Below, one piece after another: positions 46,889 to 59,713 of a DNA stretch of 64,000 nt; position 1 is the stretch's first letter, and each line of letters begins with the position of its first letter. The DNA is from Pontederia crassipes. Taxonomy: Eukaryota; Streptophyta; Magnoliopsida; Commelinales; Pontederiaceae. The notes beneath the pieces were generated by a model. The model ran no database searches. It saw nothing but the letters and a program-made list of their open reading frames with translations, and had not been told where the DNA came from. Where the stretch lies: positions 21,216,501 through 21,280,500 of the forward strand of contig CM060197.1 in NCBI GenBank assembly GCA_030549335.1, given 5' to 3'. The position numbers and the translations under genes are program-made.

Positions 46889-48871
46889 ATGCAGGATTTG
46901 GACAATCAAGAGGACCATTACCAATCAGATCCTGAGCCTAAAAGAAGATTCTTAAGAAGAAGGAGATTGTAAAGGTTGGAGACAAGAAGAAGGATATTTG
47001 AAGAAAAGGAAGAGGAGCAAGTAAACATGGCTGCACCAAGAACTTTGAAGGATTGCTATTCTCCTAGTAATGTCAGAAATCAACAAGGGAATGGAGTCCT
47101 AGCACCAGCTACAAACTTTGTGACAATGATAAGGCAATACCAATTTTCTGGTTTAGGGAATGAAGATCCAGCCTCACACTTGGACAACTTCAAGGAGATT
47201 TGTAGTACTGTCCACTTCAACAATACCCCCATGGATGCTGTCTATATGAGACTATTTCCATTCTCACTCAAGGACAAGGCCAAGACTTGATATAAGACCC
47301 TCAAACCATAAGAGATGGCTACATGGGAATCTATTATTCAATTGTTTCTAGCTGAATTCTTCCCACCTAGCAAAACTGATAACTATAGAGATCAGATTGT
47401 GAGGTTCTACCAATTGGATCAAGAGAACATATGTGATGCATGGCAAAGACTCCAAGGCTTGTTGAGGGCATGTGCAAATCATGGCTTTGAAAAATGGCAA
47501 CTTGTCAACTATTTTCACAAAAGATTGAATTACCCCAGCAAGGTTGCATTGGATACAGCTGCAGGAGGGATATTTGCATCAAGAAATATTGATGAAGCCT
47601 ACCAATTGATTGAGAACATGGGCAAGAACCACCATTTCCTTACACATTACAGGACAAGAAGGCCATCCAATGAAAACCAAGTCAATAACATTGCTGTCCA
47701 GATTGGAGAAGGATTGAAAAAGGCATTGGAGAACCTGAATTTGTCCACTAATGTAGGAAAATCTTCAAATCAGGAATACAACTGCAGGAGGGATATTTGC
47801 ATCAAGAAATATTGATGAAGCCTACCAATTGATTGAGAACATGGGCAAGAACCACCATTTCCTTACACATGACAGGACAAGAAGGCCATCCAATGAAAAC
47901 CAAGTCAATAACATTGCTGTCTAGATTGGAGAAGGATTGAAAAAGGCATTGGAGAACCTGAATTTGTCCACTAATGTAGGAAAGTCTTCAAATCAGAAAC
48001 TCCTAGGAGAACCTGAATTTGTCCACTAATTAGGAAAGTCTTCAAATCAGGAATCAAGTTAGGCCATGTCACTGAGAGTTGCAACTTGATAATGCAGCAA
48101 TATGAGCAATCCATAGATCAAGTCAATGCTGTGGCAAATTATGGAGTCAAGCCACCTTCTAAATTCTATACTCCAGAGAATAGGAATCATCCCTATTTTT
48201 CCTATAAGGCCAATCATTACCAAGGGCCACCAATGAAGAATTCTAATTGGAAACCCAAGATTTTGCCAAGGAATCAACCTCCACCATACCAGCCTCCACA
48301 AGTTCAAGTGCAAAGACCTCCTTTTGAGCAACCACCACCAACTCAACCTTCTTAATTTTCAAAAATAGAGGAGATGCTGCAACAAATTCTGAAGAAGCAA
48401 GGCAATCAGGAGGAGGCAATTCTGAAAATGAATTCTAGACTTGATACCATTGAGAACCAAGTTGTTCAGCAACCTAGCACCTCAGCTAGACCTCCTGTAT
48501 TCTTCCCTGGACAACCTAAATTGAACCCCAAAGAGCAAGTCCAAGCTGTCCAACTCAGGAGTGGGAAAATTATAGAAGAACCAATGAGGAATGTTGGGGG
48601 GAATCCAGCTCAAGTCAGCACAAGTTCAGGGCTTGCAGAAAAATCAAATGAGGGGGCTATCTTGGAAAATCAGAATCAACATCCTCAAGGTGAAGTCAGG
48701 GCTAGAATTTTTTATAAGGTGCCTTTCCCTCGAAGGCTAATCAAGGCAAGGCAGGACCAACAATATGGAAGATTTATTGAAATCCTGAAGAAGTTGTATA
48801 TAAATGTGCCATTTGTAGAGGCAATACAGGAGATGCCTTCATATGCAAAATTCTTGAAACCATTGCCTTGA
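46889..48871 (+). pseudogene. Athila-like gag, degraded
   Basis: Gag forms the particle shell. The ATG at 46889 opens a frame with stops at 46970-46972 (TAA) and 47288-47290 (TGA). Core block: MIRQYQFSGLGNEDPASHLD, then FFPPSKTDNYRDQIVRFYQL and RLNYPSKVALDTAAGGI. A 223-bp tandem duplication (47561-48006) shifts the frame. The remainder (48086-48871) has a Q/P-rich region, a partial knuckle (GHVTESC) and a linker with QAVQLRSGK and FPRRLIKARQDQQYGRFIEI. Further stops are at 48353-48355 and 48869-48871. gag and pol appear to share one original frame. Confidence 0.88.
47561..48054. repeat. 223-bp tandem duplication within gag, plus a third partial copy
   Basis: Unit 1 is 47561-47783, unit 2 starts at 47784 and ends near 48000, and a 45-bp third piece (ggagaacctgaatttgtcca...) is at 48006-48054. 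The 223-bp period is not a multiple of three, so the second copy is out of frame. The units differ at only a few bases. Confidence 0.93.
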
Positions 48872-48880
48872 CTGAGGATT

Positions 48881-50057
48881 ATGGAACATGAGACCATTGC
48901 CTTGACTGAGAAAGCCTCTGCAATCATTCAAAACAAATTGCCACCCAAGTTAAAAGATCCGGGAAGCTTCTCCATACCTTGTGAAATTGGAAATAGGAAG
49001 ATTCAAAGGGCAATGTGTGATTTGGGTGCATCAGTGAGTGTCATACCCCTTTCACTTTGTAGGAAGCTTGAAATTAGAGATTTGAAGCCTACAAATATGT
49101 CTCTACAGCTGGCAGACAAATCCGTCAAGTACCCACATGGAATCATTGAGGACATACCCCTCAAAGTTGGTAAATTTTACATACCAATGGATTTTGTTGT
49201 ACTTGACATGGATGAGGACTTGAATACCCCCATTCTTCTTGGGAGACCCTTCTTAGCCACTGCTGGGGCTGTCAATGATGTCAAGGAGGGCAGATTGACA
49301 TTCCAAATTGGGGAGGACAAGATAGAATTTAATTTGGCACAAGTTATCAGTAGGCCAAATTTTCAAGAAAATGACTTTGAAGAGGAGCAGGTAGATCAAG
49401 TTGTTCAGCAAGTTTCTGCCATAATTCCCATTGAAGATCCATTGAAAATGTGCCTAATGTTTGATCATTTGAAGGAATTGGAGGATCCAGAGGCTAAGGC
49501 ATACAAATCAGTGCTGAATTCCTCAAAATTAGTGGAAAATTCAGAAATTCAGGGTGAGGTGCAACAAGTTATCACTGCTGAACTCCAAGGCAATTCAACT
49601 CAAGCCAATTCTTCCAAATTGGAGCTCAAGACTCTCCCTAACAACCTGAAGTATGGATTCTTGGGGGAGAATTCAACATTTCTAGTTATCATCAATGCAA
49701 ACTTGCCAAAGAATCAAGTTGAAGAGTTGCTGAAAAAACTAAGGCTGTACAAGGAGGTAATTGGTTATTCCATTGATGATATCAAGGGTATTAATCCCTC
49801 AATTTGCATGCATAGGATCCCCATGGAGGACAGCTACAAGCCCTCCATTGAATGCCAAAGAAGACTCAACCCAATTATGAAGGAGGTTGTCAAGAAGGAA
49901 GTGTTGAAGTTGCTGAATGTTGGGATTATTTACTCCATTTCAGATAGTGAATGGGTCAGCCCTGTCCAAGTGGTGCCTAAGAAAGGAGAGATTATAGTAG
50001 TCAAATCAGATTCTAATGAACTCATACCTATCAGGACAGTCATAGGATGGAGGATGT
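48881..50057 (+). pseudogene. Athila-like pol, first part: protease and start of reverse transcriptase
   Basis: The aspartic protease is seen at 49010-49260, with the active-site motif MCDLGASVSVIPLSL (D-L-G in place of the common D-T/S-G) and the later ILLGRPFLATA. The reverse transcriptase begins with HRIPMEDSYKPSIE, then RRLNPIMKEVVKKEVLKLL and WVSPVQVVPKKG, and breaks off at GWRM at 50057. The open frame runs a little into the inserted LTR. The other part resumes at 52870. Confidence 0.92.
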
Positions 50058-52864
50058 TGATAGTGATTTTTTGTGGGTGTAGTGATAACTTGCTAGAATT
50101 AATGTAAAAGTGCAATTTTTTTCAATTTTTGGTCTCCCAACTCACTAACTGCAAGTGCACAGGTAGGTTGTAGTAGACTCAGGTTGTCGTATTCACAAAG
50201 ATTTGAAGCCTAAGAATCCCTAAAACAATCTAGACTAGTTCTACTTAAGTGTCTAAAAAATAGATTTTAATTGGAAGTGAAAACAGATTTTTAATGAAAT
50301 GCAGAATGAAAACTATTTTTGGGGTTTTGGAAATTTGTCAAAACTGAATTAGAAATGCTAGATTAATGACTAAAAAGGTTTAACTATCAATGAGGAAGGT
50401 TCTCCTAGGAGTTGAGGTTCATCTAAATTAATTGTGGATGGATTGGATCAAGTTATCATTAAATGTCCAATTTTGATTCAACCTGAAATATAGCTGCTCT
50501 CACAGCTCAATTGGCCTTTAACTAAGAAACATATTATCATATAATTGTTAGTTATGTTGAATCAGAAGAAGATCCTCACTGAAAATCAAGTTATCATTGG
50601 GCTCAAATGAAAGTTCATTGCTGATTTTTACAATTCAAGGAAATCTGAAGTGATAACTTGTAATTGCAATCATAAAATAATGAAATCACTTCAGTTAGTT
50701 AAACTAGGATGAAATCTATCCAATAATAGTGCTTGTGCTCCTTGGTTCATCTTTGAATTCCAGGGGGATTTGAAATCAACCTCTCAGTTGCAAGGAAAAT
50801 GAAATCCACACAAACTCTAATTAATTGGGGTTGAAAGACATCCTATCTAAAATGGAGAATTCAGTGATTATCCAATGCTCCTTGGTTCATCTTTGACTCT
50901 CAAGGAAGACCTGAAGACTAGCTCTTAGTAGTGGATTAAAATGAGGCTTGACAATGGAAATCAGAATTCAAAAAAGAAATCAGCAATCAGCAATTCAAGG
51001 AATCAGAACCAGAAATATTAATCAATGGAATTTAGGCTTGTCAATTGCTTCTTAACCCATCTCTGGACTGCAAGAAATCCCTAAGGCTCACCTCTCAGTG
51101 ATTGAATGAAATCAGGGGTTCAATTGGCAAATCTGATTCCAAAGAAATTACAAAACAGATTTCAGAATTAAAATTCAAAAATTAGAAAAGTAAACTGATT
51201 TGAATCAAAAGTATGCCAAACATCTTGATTCATTTCTGAACAAGATGGGGGGGGGCGATAGAAACCTCTCAGTTGCTCAATTAATCAGATTGAGATTGTC
51301 AAATAGATTCAAATAACCTTGGAAATCAGATTCAGAAATTTCAGAAAACCAGGAAATCAAGATACCAGAAATCAGAAATCAAATTTTCAAATAAGAATGG
51401 AATCCAAAAACTTGACATTAACTCTTAATTCATTTCTGAAAGAAAATTAGATCAAATGATAACAGCTCAATTATAGATTACAATGGGATCTAATAATTGC
51501 TAGAATCAATTCAAAACAGTGCTGAAATATGAAAACCAGAAATGATTGCAGTGCAGGATAAATTTCAATCCACATCCATCCATAATTAACCTAAATTACT
51601 ACCCTATCATAGAACAATTGGAGTTTAACTCCTCTTACAAAACTTGACATAAAATGGAATGGAGAATAGATATAATTCATCCTTGCTTGAGGCTTCTCGG
51701 CAGCAACTCTAGCAGCTAGCAGCAACTCCAACAGCAGCTTGGTGTAGAAACCCTTGCTCCAAACCCTCAATGTCCAGCCCCCTCTCTCCTCCTGAAATTC
51801 CAGCTTTTAGATCTCTTCTGTCCACCCTTTGATCCTCATCAGAATGTTCTATTCTTTCTTATTGCAGCCATCTGTCCACTGTCATGAAGATTCCAGTTGA
51901 CTGCACAGCTTTTGGTCAGCCAAAAGTAGGTGGTCCCCCCCCCCCCCCCCCCCTCTTTTTCCACCTTTTTCCAACTTGTTTTCCTGCTAGAAGACACAAA
52001 ATAGCAAGTATCAAGGTCTTCCTATAAGAAATAGACAAATAAGGATAAGAACAACAAGTAAACTCAACTCAGTAATCAAAAGGGGTTTGGTGTTATACAA
52101 AGGGTGGAAATCAATATGAAAAACTAATGGTTTGGAACCCGGAAATGATAACTTGGCACTAATCATGGAAATTATCCAAATGCAAGTGATTCAAGGCATT
52201 AGAGGCATCAAATGAATTAAGGTAGCAAGTGAGTGAAGTCAGAAATCAAATATGAATATGATTTCATAGAAATGATAACTTAGGTGCCAAAATGATAACT
52301 TGTTTGCCTTAAAACGATAACTTGTCATAACTTTTGTTGTGGTTATGCAAATGTGATCAAATTTGAACAGAAAAGAGTTAAGACAATAATATAATGAATG
52401 CTAAAGGATTTTGTGAAGAATTAATGGTTTTGCATGTCAAAATGACATAATTGCCCTTTAACGATAACTTGGCTTTGGAAAAATGATAACTTGTTCAAAT
52501 GGACTTGAAACTTTGCACAAGTTGAGATGTGACCATCCAGATATGATTCATACATAATAGTAATGGATTTAGGGCAAGAAAATCATTGAAAATCAGTTCA
52601 CTCAAAATAATGATAACTTGGCATATAGGAGTGATAACTTGTCGTAAAAATGATAACTTGGCATAGAATTTAAATATTTATGGATTTTAGCATTTCAGAA
52701 CCTCTATGCACATGGAATTAAGTATGAAATGAGGAATATCAACTAGTTATCACAATCTATGCATTCAAAGCATAATTGGCCAAAAGATAGTAAAAAATGG
52801 GGCTCGATATGAATGAAATGCATCTAAAATGGGCTAGAAACTTATAGTGATCAGCTAGTGATCA
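50058..52864 (-). mobile_element. Antisense solo LTR of the same Athila-like family inside pol
   Basis: Starts tgatagtga and ends ctagtgatca: the reverse complement of the element's own LTR ends. Its 2807 bp matches the LTR length, and it contains the same blocks in reverse, including gataacttg words. The flanks gatgt (50053-50057) and gatat (52865-52869) are a 5-bp duplication with one change. Removing the insert and one duplication restores an unbroken reverse transcriptase frame. It contains a C19 tract where the family has six. Confidence 0.95.
51935..51953. repeat. C19 homopolymer in the solo LTR
   Basis: The matching place in the two full LTRs has six G (reverse strand). Replication slippage or a base-calling artefact. 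Confidence 0.9.
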
Positions 52865-52869
52865 GATAT

Positions 52870-53977
52870 GCATTGATTTCAAGAAATTGAACAAGGCAAC
52901 TAGGAATGACCACTTCCAATTTCCTTTCATTGATCAAATGTTGGAAAGATTGGCAAGACATTCTCACTTTTGTTATTTGGATGGCTATACAAGTTTTCTA
53001 CAAATTCCTATCCATCCACAAGACCAACACAAGACTACCTTCTCTTGTCTATATGGGACATTTGCTTATAGGAGGATGCCCTTTGGCCTATGTAATGAAC
53101 TTGCCACTTTTCAGAGATGCATGATGTCAATCTTCTCAGATTTTATTGAAGAAATTATGGAGGTCTTCAAGGATGATTTTTCAGTGTATGGAGATTTCTT
53201 TGAGAGTTGTCTAGAAAATTTGACCAAGGTGCTACAAAGATGTAGAGAGTCCAACTTGATCCTCAATTGGGAGAAGTGCCATTTTATGGTCCAAGAAGGG
53301 GTTGTCTTAGGACATGTTGTCTCAAGCAAAGGAATTGAAGTTGATAAGGCCAAAATTGAAGTAATTGAGAAGTTGCCACCCCCTACATATGTGAAGGCAA
53401 TAAGAAGCTTCTTGGGGCATGCAGGATTCTACAGAAGGTTCATCAAAAACTTCTCAATGATAACTAGGCCTCTTACCAAGCTCCTATCAAAAGATGTTGA
53501 GTTCAATTTTTATGATGATTGCATGAAGGCCTTTAACCAATTAAAGGAAGCCCTCATTTCAGGTCCCATAGTTCAGCCGCCTAATTGGACTCTTCCATTT
53601 GAGATCATGTGTGATGCTTTTGACCAGGCAGTAGAGACTGTGTTGGGGCAAACCAAGAAGATGAAGCACTATGTTTATGTTATGCTAGCAAGACATTGGA
53701 TGAAGCCCAAGTCAACTACGCCACCACTGAAAAGGAATTGTTGGCTGTTGTGTTTGCCTTTGACAAATTCAGATCTTATTTGATTGGATCCAAAGTAAAT
53801 GTCTTCACTGATCACCAGGCAATAAGGCACATGATCAACAAGAAGGAATCAAAACCAAGGCTCATAAGATGGATCCTATTGCTACAAGAATTTGATGTTG
53901 AAATCAAGGATAAAAGAGGGACAGAAAACTTAGTTGTTGGATCACTTATCAAGGATGGAAGGAGTTCAGGATTCTAA
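52870..53977 (+). pseudogene. Athila-like pol, second part: reverse transcriptase and RNase H
   Basis: Continues the polymerase with KKLNKATRNDHFQFPFIDQM, QIPIHPQDQHKTTFSC and YRRMPFGLCN. The catalytic box reads VFKDDFSVYG, so both Asp are kept but the residue before them is Lys instead of a hydrophobic one. RNase H starts [18 protein letters not shown]; the frame slips near 53690, continues [20 protein letters not shown]...[11 protein letters not shown] and [16 protein letters not shown], and slips again near 53940. Confidence 0.92.
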
Positions 53978-55275
53978 TGACTCACTCCCCATCAATGACT
54001 CCTTTCCTGATGACTTTTTGATGGCCATATCAGCTGCCCCTACTCCTTGGTATGCTGATATTGTTAACTACTTGGCATGTGGGATTATTCCTTCTGACTT
54101 CTCCTATCAACAGAAGAAAAAGTTCTTTCATGACTTGAAGGATTTCTATTGGGATGACCCTCTTCTATTCAAAAAGTCCCCTGATGGCATTTTCAGGAGA
54201 TGTGTACTAGAAGCTGAATTCCAATCAATTTTGTATGAATGCAACTCATCTCCATACGGTGGACATGGAGCCACTCAAAAGACTGCTGCCAAGGTGCTAC
54301 AGTCTGGTTTCTATTGGCCTTCTTTGTTCAAAGATGCATATATGTATGTGAAGAGTTGTGATGAATGTCAAAGGGTAGGTTCAATATCAAGGAGGAATGA
54401 AATGCCTCAGAATGGGATTTTAGAAGTTGAAATAATTGATATTTGGGGCATTGATTACATGGGGTCCTTCCCTAGTTCATTTGGATACAAATTTATACTA
54501 CTTGTTGTTGACTATGTATCTAAATGGATAGAGGTAATTCCAACTTCAGTTGCTGATTCCAGGGCTGTAATCAGGCTTTTCAAGGAGATAATCTTCCCAA
54601 GATTTGGAATCCCAAGAGTGGTCATAAGTGATGGAGGCAGCCACTTCATTGAAAAGTATTTTGAGAACCTCCTAAACAAATATGGAGTTAAGCACAAGGT
54701 CTCAACAGCATATCATCCTCAAATAAATGGCCAAGCAGAAATTTCAAATAGGAAAATCAAGGCCATATTGGAGAAAACAGTATCCTTGACAAGAAAAGAT
54801 TGGAGTTTGAGGCTAAATGAGGTACTTTGGGCATATAAGACAGCCTATAAGACCCCTATAGGCACTTCTCCTTACAAATTGGTTTATGGGAAGACATGTC
54901 ATATACCAATTGAGTTGAAGCATAAGGCATATTGGGCAGTAAGGGCACTCAATTTTGATATGCAAGCATGTGGACAAAACAGGCTTCTCCAAATTGATGA
55001 GTTGGATGAGATTAGGCTAAATGCCTACCATAATTCAGAATTTTACAAGGAAAGGACCAAGAGATGGTGTGATAGCAGAATCCTGAAGAAAGAATTCAAG
55101 GTTGGAGACTTGGTATTGTTGTTTAATTCAAGGTTGAAACTATTTCCTGGAAAGTTGAAATCAAGGTAGAGTGGACCCTTCAAAGTCCACAAAATTTATC
55201 CTTATGGAGCTGTGGACCTTCTGAATGATAAAGATGACATATTCAAGATCAATGGACAGAGGTTGAAGCCATATA
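53934..55275 (+). pseudogene. Athila-like integrase
   Basis: Integrase joins the cDNA to the genome. The zinc-binding region keeps one His and two Cys ([20 protein letters not shown]...SCDECQR), with Asn where the first His is expected. The core has all three acidic residues: [16 protein letters not shown] and [13 protein letters not shown] conserved tail follows: [29 protein letters not shown] and [17 protein letters not shown]. An in-frame TAG at 55167-55169 replaces the Trp of the usual RWSGPF; the frame then stays open through SGPFKVHKIYPYGAVDL. Confidence 0.93.
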
Positions 55276-55390
55276 ATCCCACATCCCAAGATTCAGCTAA
55301 AGAGGTGCTGGAATTGCAAGATTTGCCAATTCTACCTAGTTGAATTCAAGTGGAAAGATGTCTAGCCAAAGACATTAAAGAAAGGCACTT

Positions 55391-55408
55391 CTTGGGAGGT
55401 AACCCAAG
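55391..55408 (+). other. Conserved hairpin cttggg-N6-cccaag after pol
   Basis: The same 18-mer as 964-981 with one loop difference, at the same relative place. Confidence 0.6.
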
Positions 55409-56882
55409 TCATTTTACACTTACTTTTCTGTTCTACAGGAATAAAGAAGGGAGGAATCAGATCCATCCACAAATTGACAAGAAGGGAGTACCCCTACCCT
55501 TAATTTTCATTCTTCTCACTGAAATCCTATTGATAACTGATATTATCTCTTCATTCATGTTGAAATCATCATAGTAATATCTGAATCATCATGCATATCA
55601 GTTGTCCCAATCCACCTTAGTTGAATTTCAATGAATTTTAGTGAATCCCATTGCCTTGTTGAATTATGCATCTAAAAAGCTGATATTGAATACCCCACTG
55701 ATCTCTCTTGTTTCTCTGAAGAATTAGATGCAATTCATGAAGTATGAAACACCTGAAGAGTAGGATTGAAATGCAAGACCCATTGGAAGGGACAAATGCA
55801 AATTCCATATATTTCATACCCTCCCAACCCTCTCCCTTGCCTTAACTTTTCAACACTGTGGACAGTGTTGAGGCTAAGCTTGGGGGAGAAACCTGGTGCT
55901 TTCTAAACTTTACACCATGTTTTCAATTGATTTTAATGTCCATATATCATTTATCACCAGGTTATCAGTAGGTTTTGCAAGTTATCATTGGTTATCACCC
56001 GGTTATCACAAGTTATCAGTAGTTATCACCAATCGAGTTCAATTCAATTCCCTCACCCATTTTGACTCTAAAATGGGTAAAATACTTCATTATGATAGTT
56101 GGTACACTCCAATACTAAGTGGCCAACTTGGCCATTAGTCTTGTTGCTTTAATTGACTATTCAATTCAGATGCACTTGAATCAATTTTCAGCTGAAAATT
56201 TTTCCTTTTTTTGGGTCACACTAGCTGATACTTATGGATTGAATTAGTAATATCAGATGTCTAGAAGGGAGTCAAGGCTCTTGCTGTCATGTTAAATAGG
56301 AAAACTTGACTTTTTGGACAAAGGGATCTAAACTATACTTGAGTTTGAACTATTGCTCACTTCATGAACAGGATAGAAAAATGAGAAAAAGGAAAAGTAA
56401 AAAGTTGCATGCATGCATAGAAAAAAGGAAGAGAGCAAAACTTCCAAAGGAATCTCTCTTCAATGCAAAAAGAAAAAAAAATTAGGAGAGCAAAACTTCC
56501 AAAGGAATCTCTACTAAAGAAAGCATGAATAAAAATCAGGTGCTAAACATGTTTATTTGCATTTCATGAATAAAGGTCAGGTGTTAAACCTGTTTAAGCA
56601 ATGAAAATTTGTTCATGAAGGGATTTGTAGCTCAACCATGTAGTAAAGTTGATAATTCCTAAGATTCAAACATGTTATTGCTAGTACTAATATCAGATGG
56701 CTTAACTTTTTTTTAGCCTCTGTGATTCCCTAGCTAGAAATTGAGTTTTTGGAAAGAATAAAGTGTTGGCAAAGTGGGAAACTCATTGGATTCAATTCAG
56801 ATGACCTTTGCTTCATTTATGGACTTTTAATTCAAATTGTCCTTCATTTCTGAATGTTTTGCTTGAGTATAAGCAAAAGACT

Positions 56883-56897
56883 AAGCTTGAGGGAGTT
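56883..56897 (+). other. Polypurine tract
   Basis: aagcttgagggagtt ends directly at the 3' LTR; it would prime plus-strand DNA synthesis. The left element has aagcttgggggagtt at the equivalent place. Confidence 0.75.
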
Positions 56898-59708
56898 TGA
56901 TCACTAGCTGATCACTATAGTTTTTTATCCCATTTTGGATGCATTTCACCCCTATCGAGCCCCTAAATTGCCCAACTTTTGGCCAATTATGTTTGGAATG
57001 CATGGATTGTGATAACTAGTTGATATTCCTCATTTTATACATATATTCATGTGCATAGAGGTTCTGAAAAGCCAAAATCCATAAATATTTAAATTCTATG
57101 CCAAGTTATCATTTTTAGGACAAGTTATCACTCCAATAGACCAAGTTATCATTATTTTGAGTGAACTAATTTTCAATGATTTTCTTGCCCTAAATCCATT
57201 ATTATCATGAATGAATCATATTTGGATGGTCATATCTCAACTTGTGCAAAATTTTAAGTCCATTTGAATAAGTTATCATTTTTTCAATGCCAAGTTATCG
57301 TTAAAGGGCAAAACTATCATTTCGACATGCAAAACTATCAATTATGCACAAAGGCCTTAGGCAATCATTATATTATTGTCCTAACCCATTGCTGTTCAAA
57401 TTTGATCACATTTGGATAATCACAACAAAATTTATGACAAGTTATCATTTTTAAGGAAATTAAGTTATCGTTTTGGCACCCAAGTTATCATTCCTATGAA
57501 ATCTCATTCATATTTGATTTCTGACTTCACTCACTTGCCACCCTAATCCATTCGATGCCTTCAATGCTCTGAACCATCCTTATTTGATCATTTTCCAAGA
57601 TTTATGCAAAGTTATCATTCCAGGCATTTATAAGTTATCATTTTTAACCTTGATTTGCAACTCTGCACAACACTTAATCATACTTGACATTTGAGCTGAT
57701 CTTAGTTGCTTTCTCTACCCTTATTTGTTTATAAACTATTTGAGGACTTTGATGCTTGGTGTTCTATCCTTTGTAGCAGGGAAAACAAAGTGTATAAAGG
57801 TGGAAAAAGGTGGGGGGACCACTCCAAAAAGCTGTTGATTTCTGCAGCTGGAATGTCAGGACTGGACAGGCGGCTCACATCAGAGGCTAAGGGACATCTA
57901 GATGCTGATCTAAGGGTGATTAAAGTCCATATATAAACTGAAGAAACCCTGGATCAAAGGGGGGTGGCATTGCAGATTTGAAGAGAAGGCAGCAAGAGTT
58001 TGGAGAAAAGAGTGGGAGCTGAAGTGCTGCAAAGGAGACTTTTGGACAGCTTGAATCCAAGATGATTTCCTTCTGCTCTTTACTACATTTTGTATCAAAC
58101 TTTGTAAACATGAGGAGCTAAATCTCATGTCTCCTAGGATAGGGTAGTAGTCTAATATATATTGTGGATGGATTAGGGATAAGTTCAAGTTTCCTGCACT
58201 GAATCAATTGAACCTGTTATTTCTGAAATCTGAACTGTTATGGATTAGTTCTTGTCATTGGAAGACCCTACTTGTATTTACAACTGAGAAGTTGTCATTT
58301 AGTATAATCTTTGTTTAGAAATGAACAAAGAATCCATGCCAAGTTTCTGAATTCTATTTTGATTGAAAATCTGATTTCTGAACTTCCTGCAAATCTGATT
58401 TCCTTGAGCTGTTAAATCTGAATTGTCATTGGGGATTTGATTAATTGAACAACTGAGAAGTTTTCATATGTCCCACTCTTGTTCAGAAATGAATTAAGAA
58501 ACTTTGACACTTCATGATTCAAATCTGTAATTATCATTGATTTTCCCTGATTTGTATGTGTTGCTGATTTCTGGTTTCCTAAATCTGATTTCTGAATTGC
58601 CCAAATCTGTTTTCATCATTGTGGAGCCCTAATTAATTTATAACTAAGAGGTTACTTATGGTTTCCTTCTTGTTCAGAAATGAAACAAGAAACAATGGTG
58701 TTCCAAGGTTCAACTCTTTGATTTGTTGCAATTCTTCAATTCTGATTTTTTTTAATCTTCAATTCTGACTTCCTGCAAATCTAGGAACCTGCTTTGCTAG
58801 TTGTTAAGCCTCTGAATCTATTAATCACTGAGAAGTGAATTTTAAGCTTTCCTTGCTGTTCAGAGATGAATCAAGGAGCAATTGCTTGTGCTGAGTTTCC
58901 ATATATGAATTAAGTGCTGATTTCTATCCAATTGATTAATGGAAATGTGGATTTCATTTGAATTTGCAGCTGAGAAGCTGAATTTAAATCCTCTTGTAGT
59001 TTAGAGATAAACCAAGGAGCATTTGCATTAATATTGGATTGATTTCATCCCTGTTTAGTTGATTGAAGCATTCTTTCATTTTCAAAGTGCAATCTAGAAG
59101 TTATCATTTCATATTTTATTGAAATTGCCAAAAAATCAGCAAGTGCCTTGAATTGAACCTAATGATAACTTGGTTCTCAGTGAGGATCCTTTTCTAATTC
59201 AACTTGGCTAACAATCATATGACAATATATTGTTTAGTTCTGGTTAATTTAAGCTGTGAAAATAGCTATAATGAAAGTTGAATTGGATTTGACTAAAAAA
59301 ATGATAACTTATCCATTTCCATCCATAATTAGATTAGATGAACCCCAACTCCTAGGAGGACCTTCCTCATTGATAGATAAACCATTTTAGACTCTAGATT
59401 AACATTTACAATTCAGTTTAATCAACTTTTCAGCAATCTACAACAAGTTATCATTCTGCATTCCAAAAGAAAATTTTGTTTTCACTTCTTTTAAAAATCT
59501 ATTTTTGCCACTTTAAATAGGATTAGTCTAAATTATTTTAAGGTAGTCTAGGACTTCAAATCACTTTGGATACGACATTTAGGGTTACTACAATTGACCT
59601 GTACACTACAGTAGAGAGTGATTTAGGGAGTTGAAACAAAAATTGGCAAAATTGACTTTTGACCCAAAATTCAGCAAGTTATCATTATACTCCTCAATTT
59701 CACTATCA
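56898..59708 (+). repeat. 3' LTR of the Athila-like element (2811 bp)
   Basis: Same ends and content as 43908-46713; scattered differences indicate time since insertion. Confidence 0.96.
57930..57936 (+). promoter_or_regulatory. TATA box in the 3' LTR (tatataa)
   Basis: Copy of 44941-44947. Confidence 0.5.
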
Positions 59709-59713
59709 GGAAG
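59709..59713 (+). repeat. 5-bp target-site duplication ggaag (right)
   Basis: Follows the 3' LTR directly and matches 43903-43907. Confidence 0.9.

Larger units (their letters stand above)
55276..56897 (+). other. 3' non-coding region of the Athila-like element
   Basis: No ORF of note and no envelope-like gene. It holds the hairpin at 55391-55408, a first purine tract (gcttgggggagaaa near 55877), a run of gttatca words (55965-56030) and the polypurine tract aagcttgagggagtt (56883-56897) next to the 3' LTR. Confidence 0.75.
43908..59708 (+). mobile_element. Full-length Athila-like Gypsy LTR retrotransposon, 15.8 kb
   Basis: LTRs at 43908-46713 and 56898-59708, a tRNA-Asp primer-binding site, gag-pol and a polypurine tract, flanked by a perfect ggaag duplication. 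pol order is protease, reverse transcriptase, RNase H, integrase, as in Gypsy elements; the protein blocks and tRNA-Asp priming match the Athila group. No envelope-like ORF is present in the 1.7 kb after pol. The reading frame has several stops and frameshifts and the reverse transcriptase is split by a solo LTR, so the copy is dead. Confidence 0.96.
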
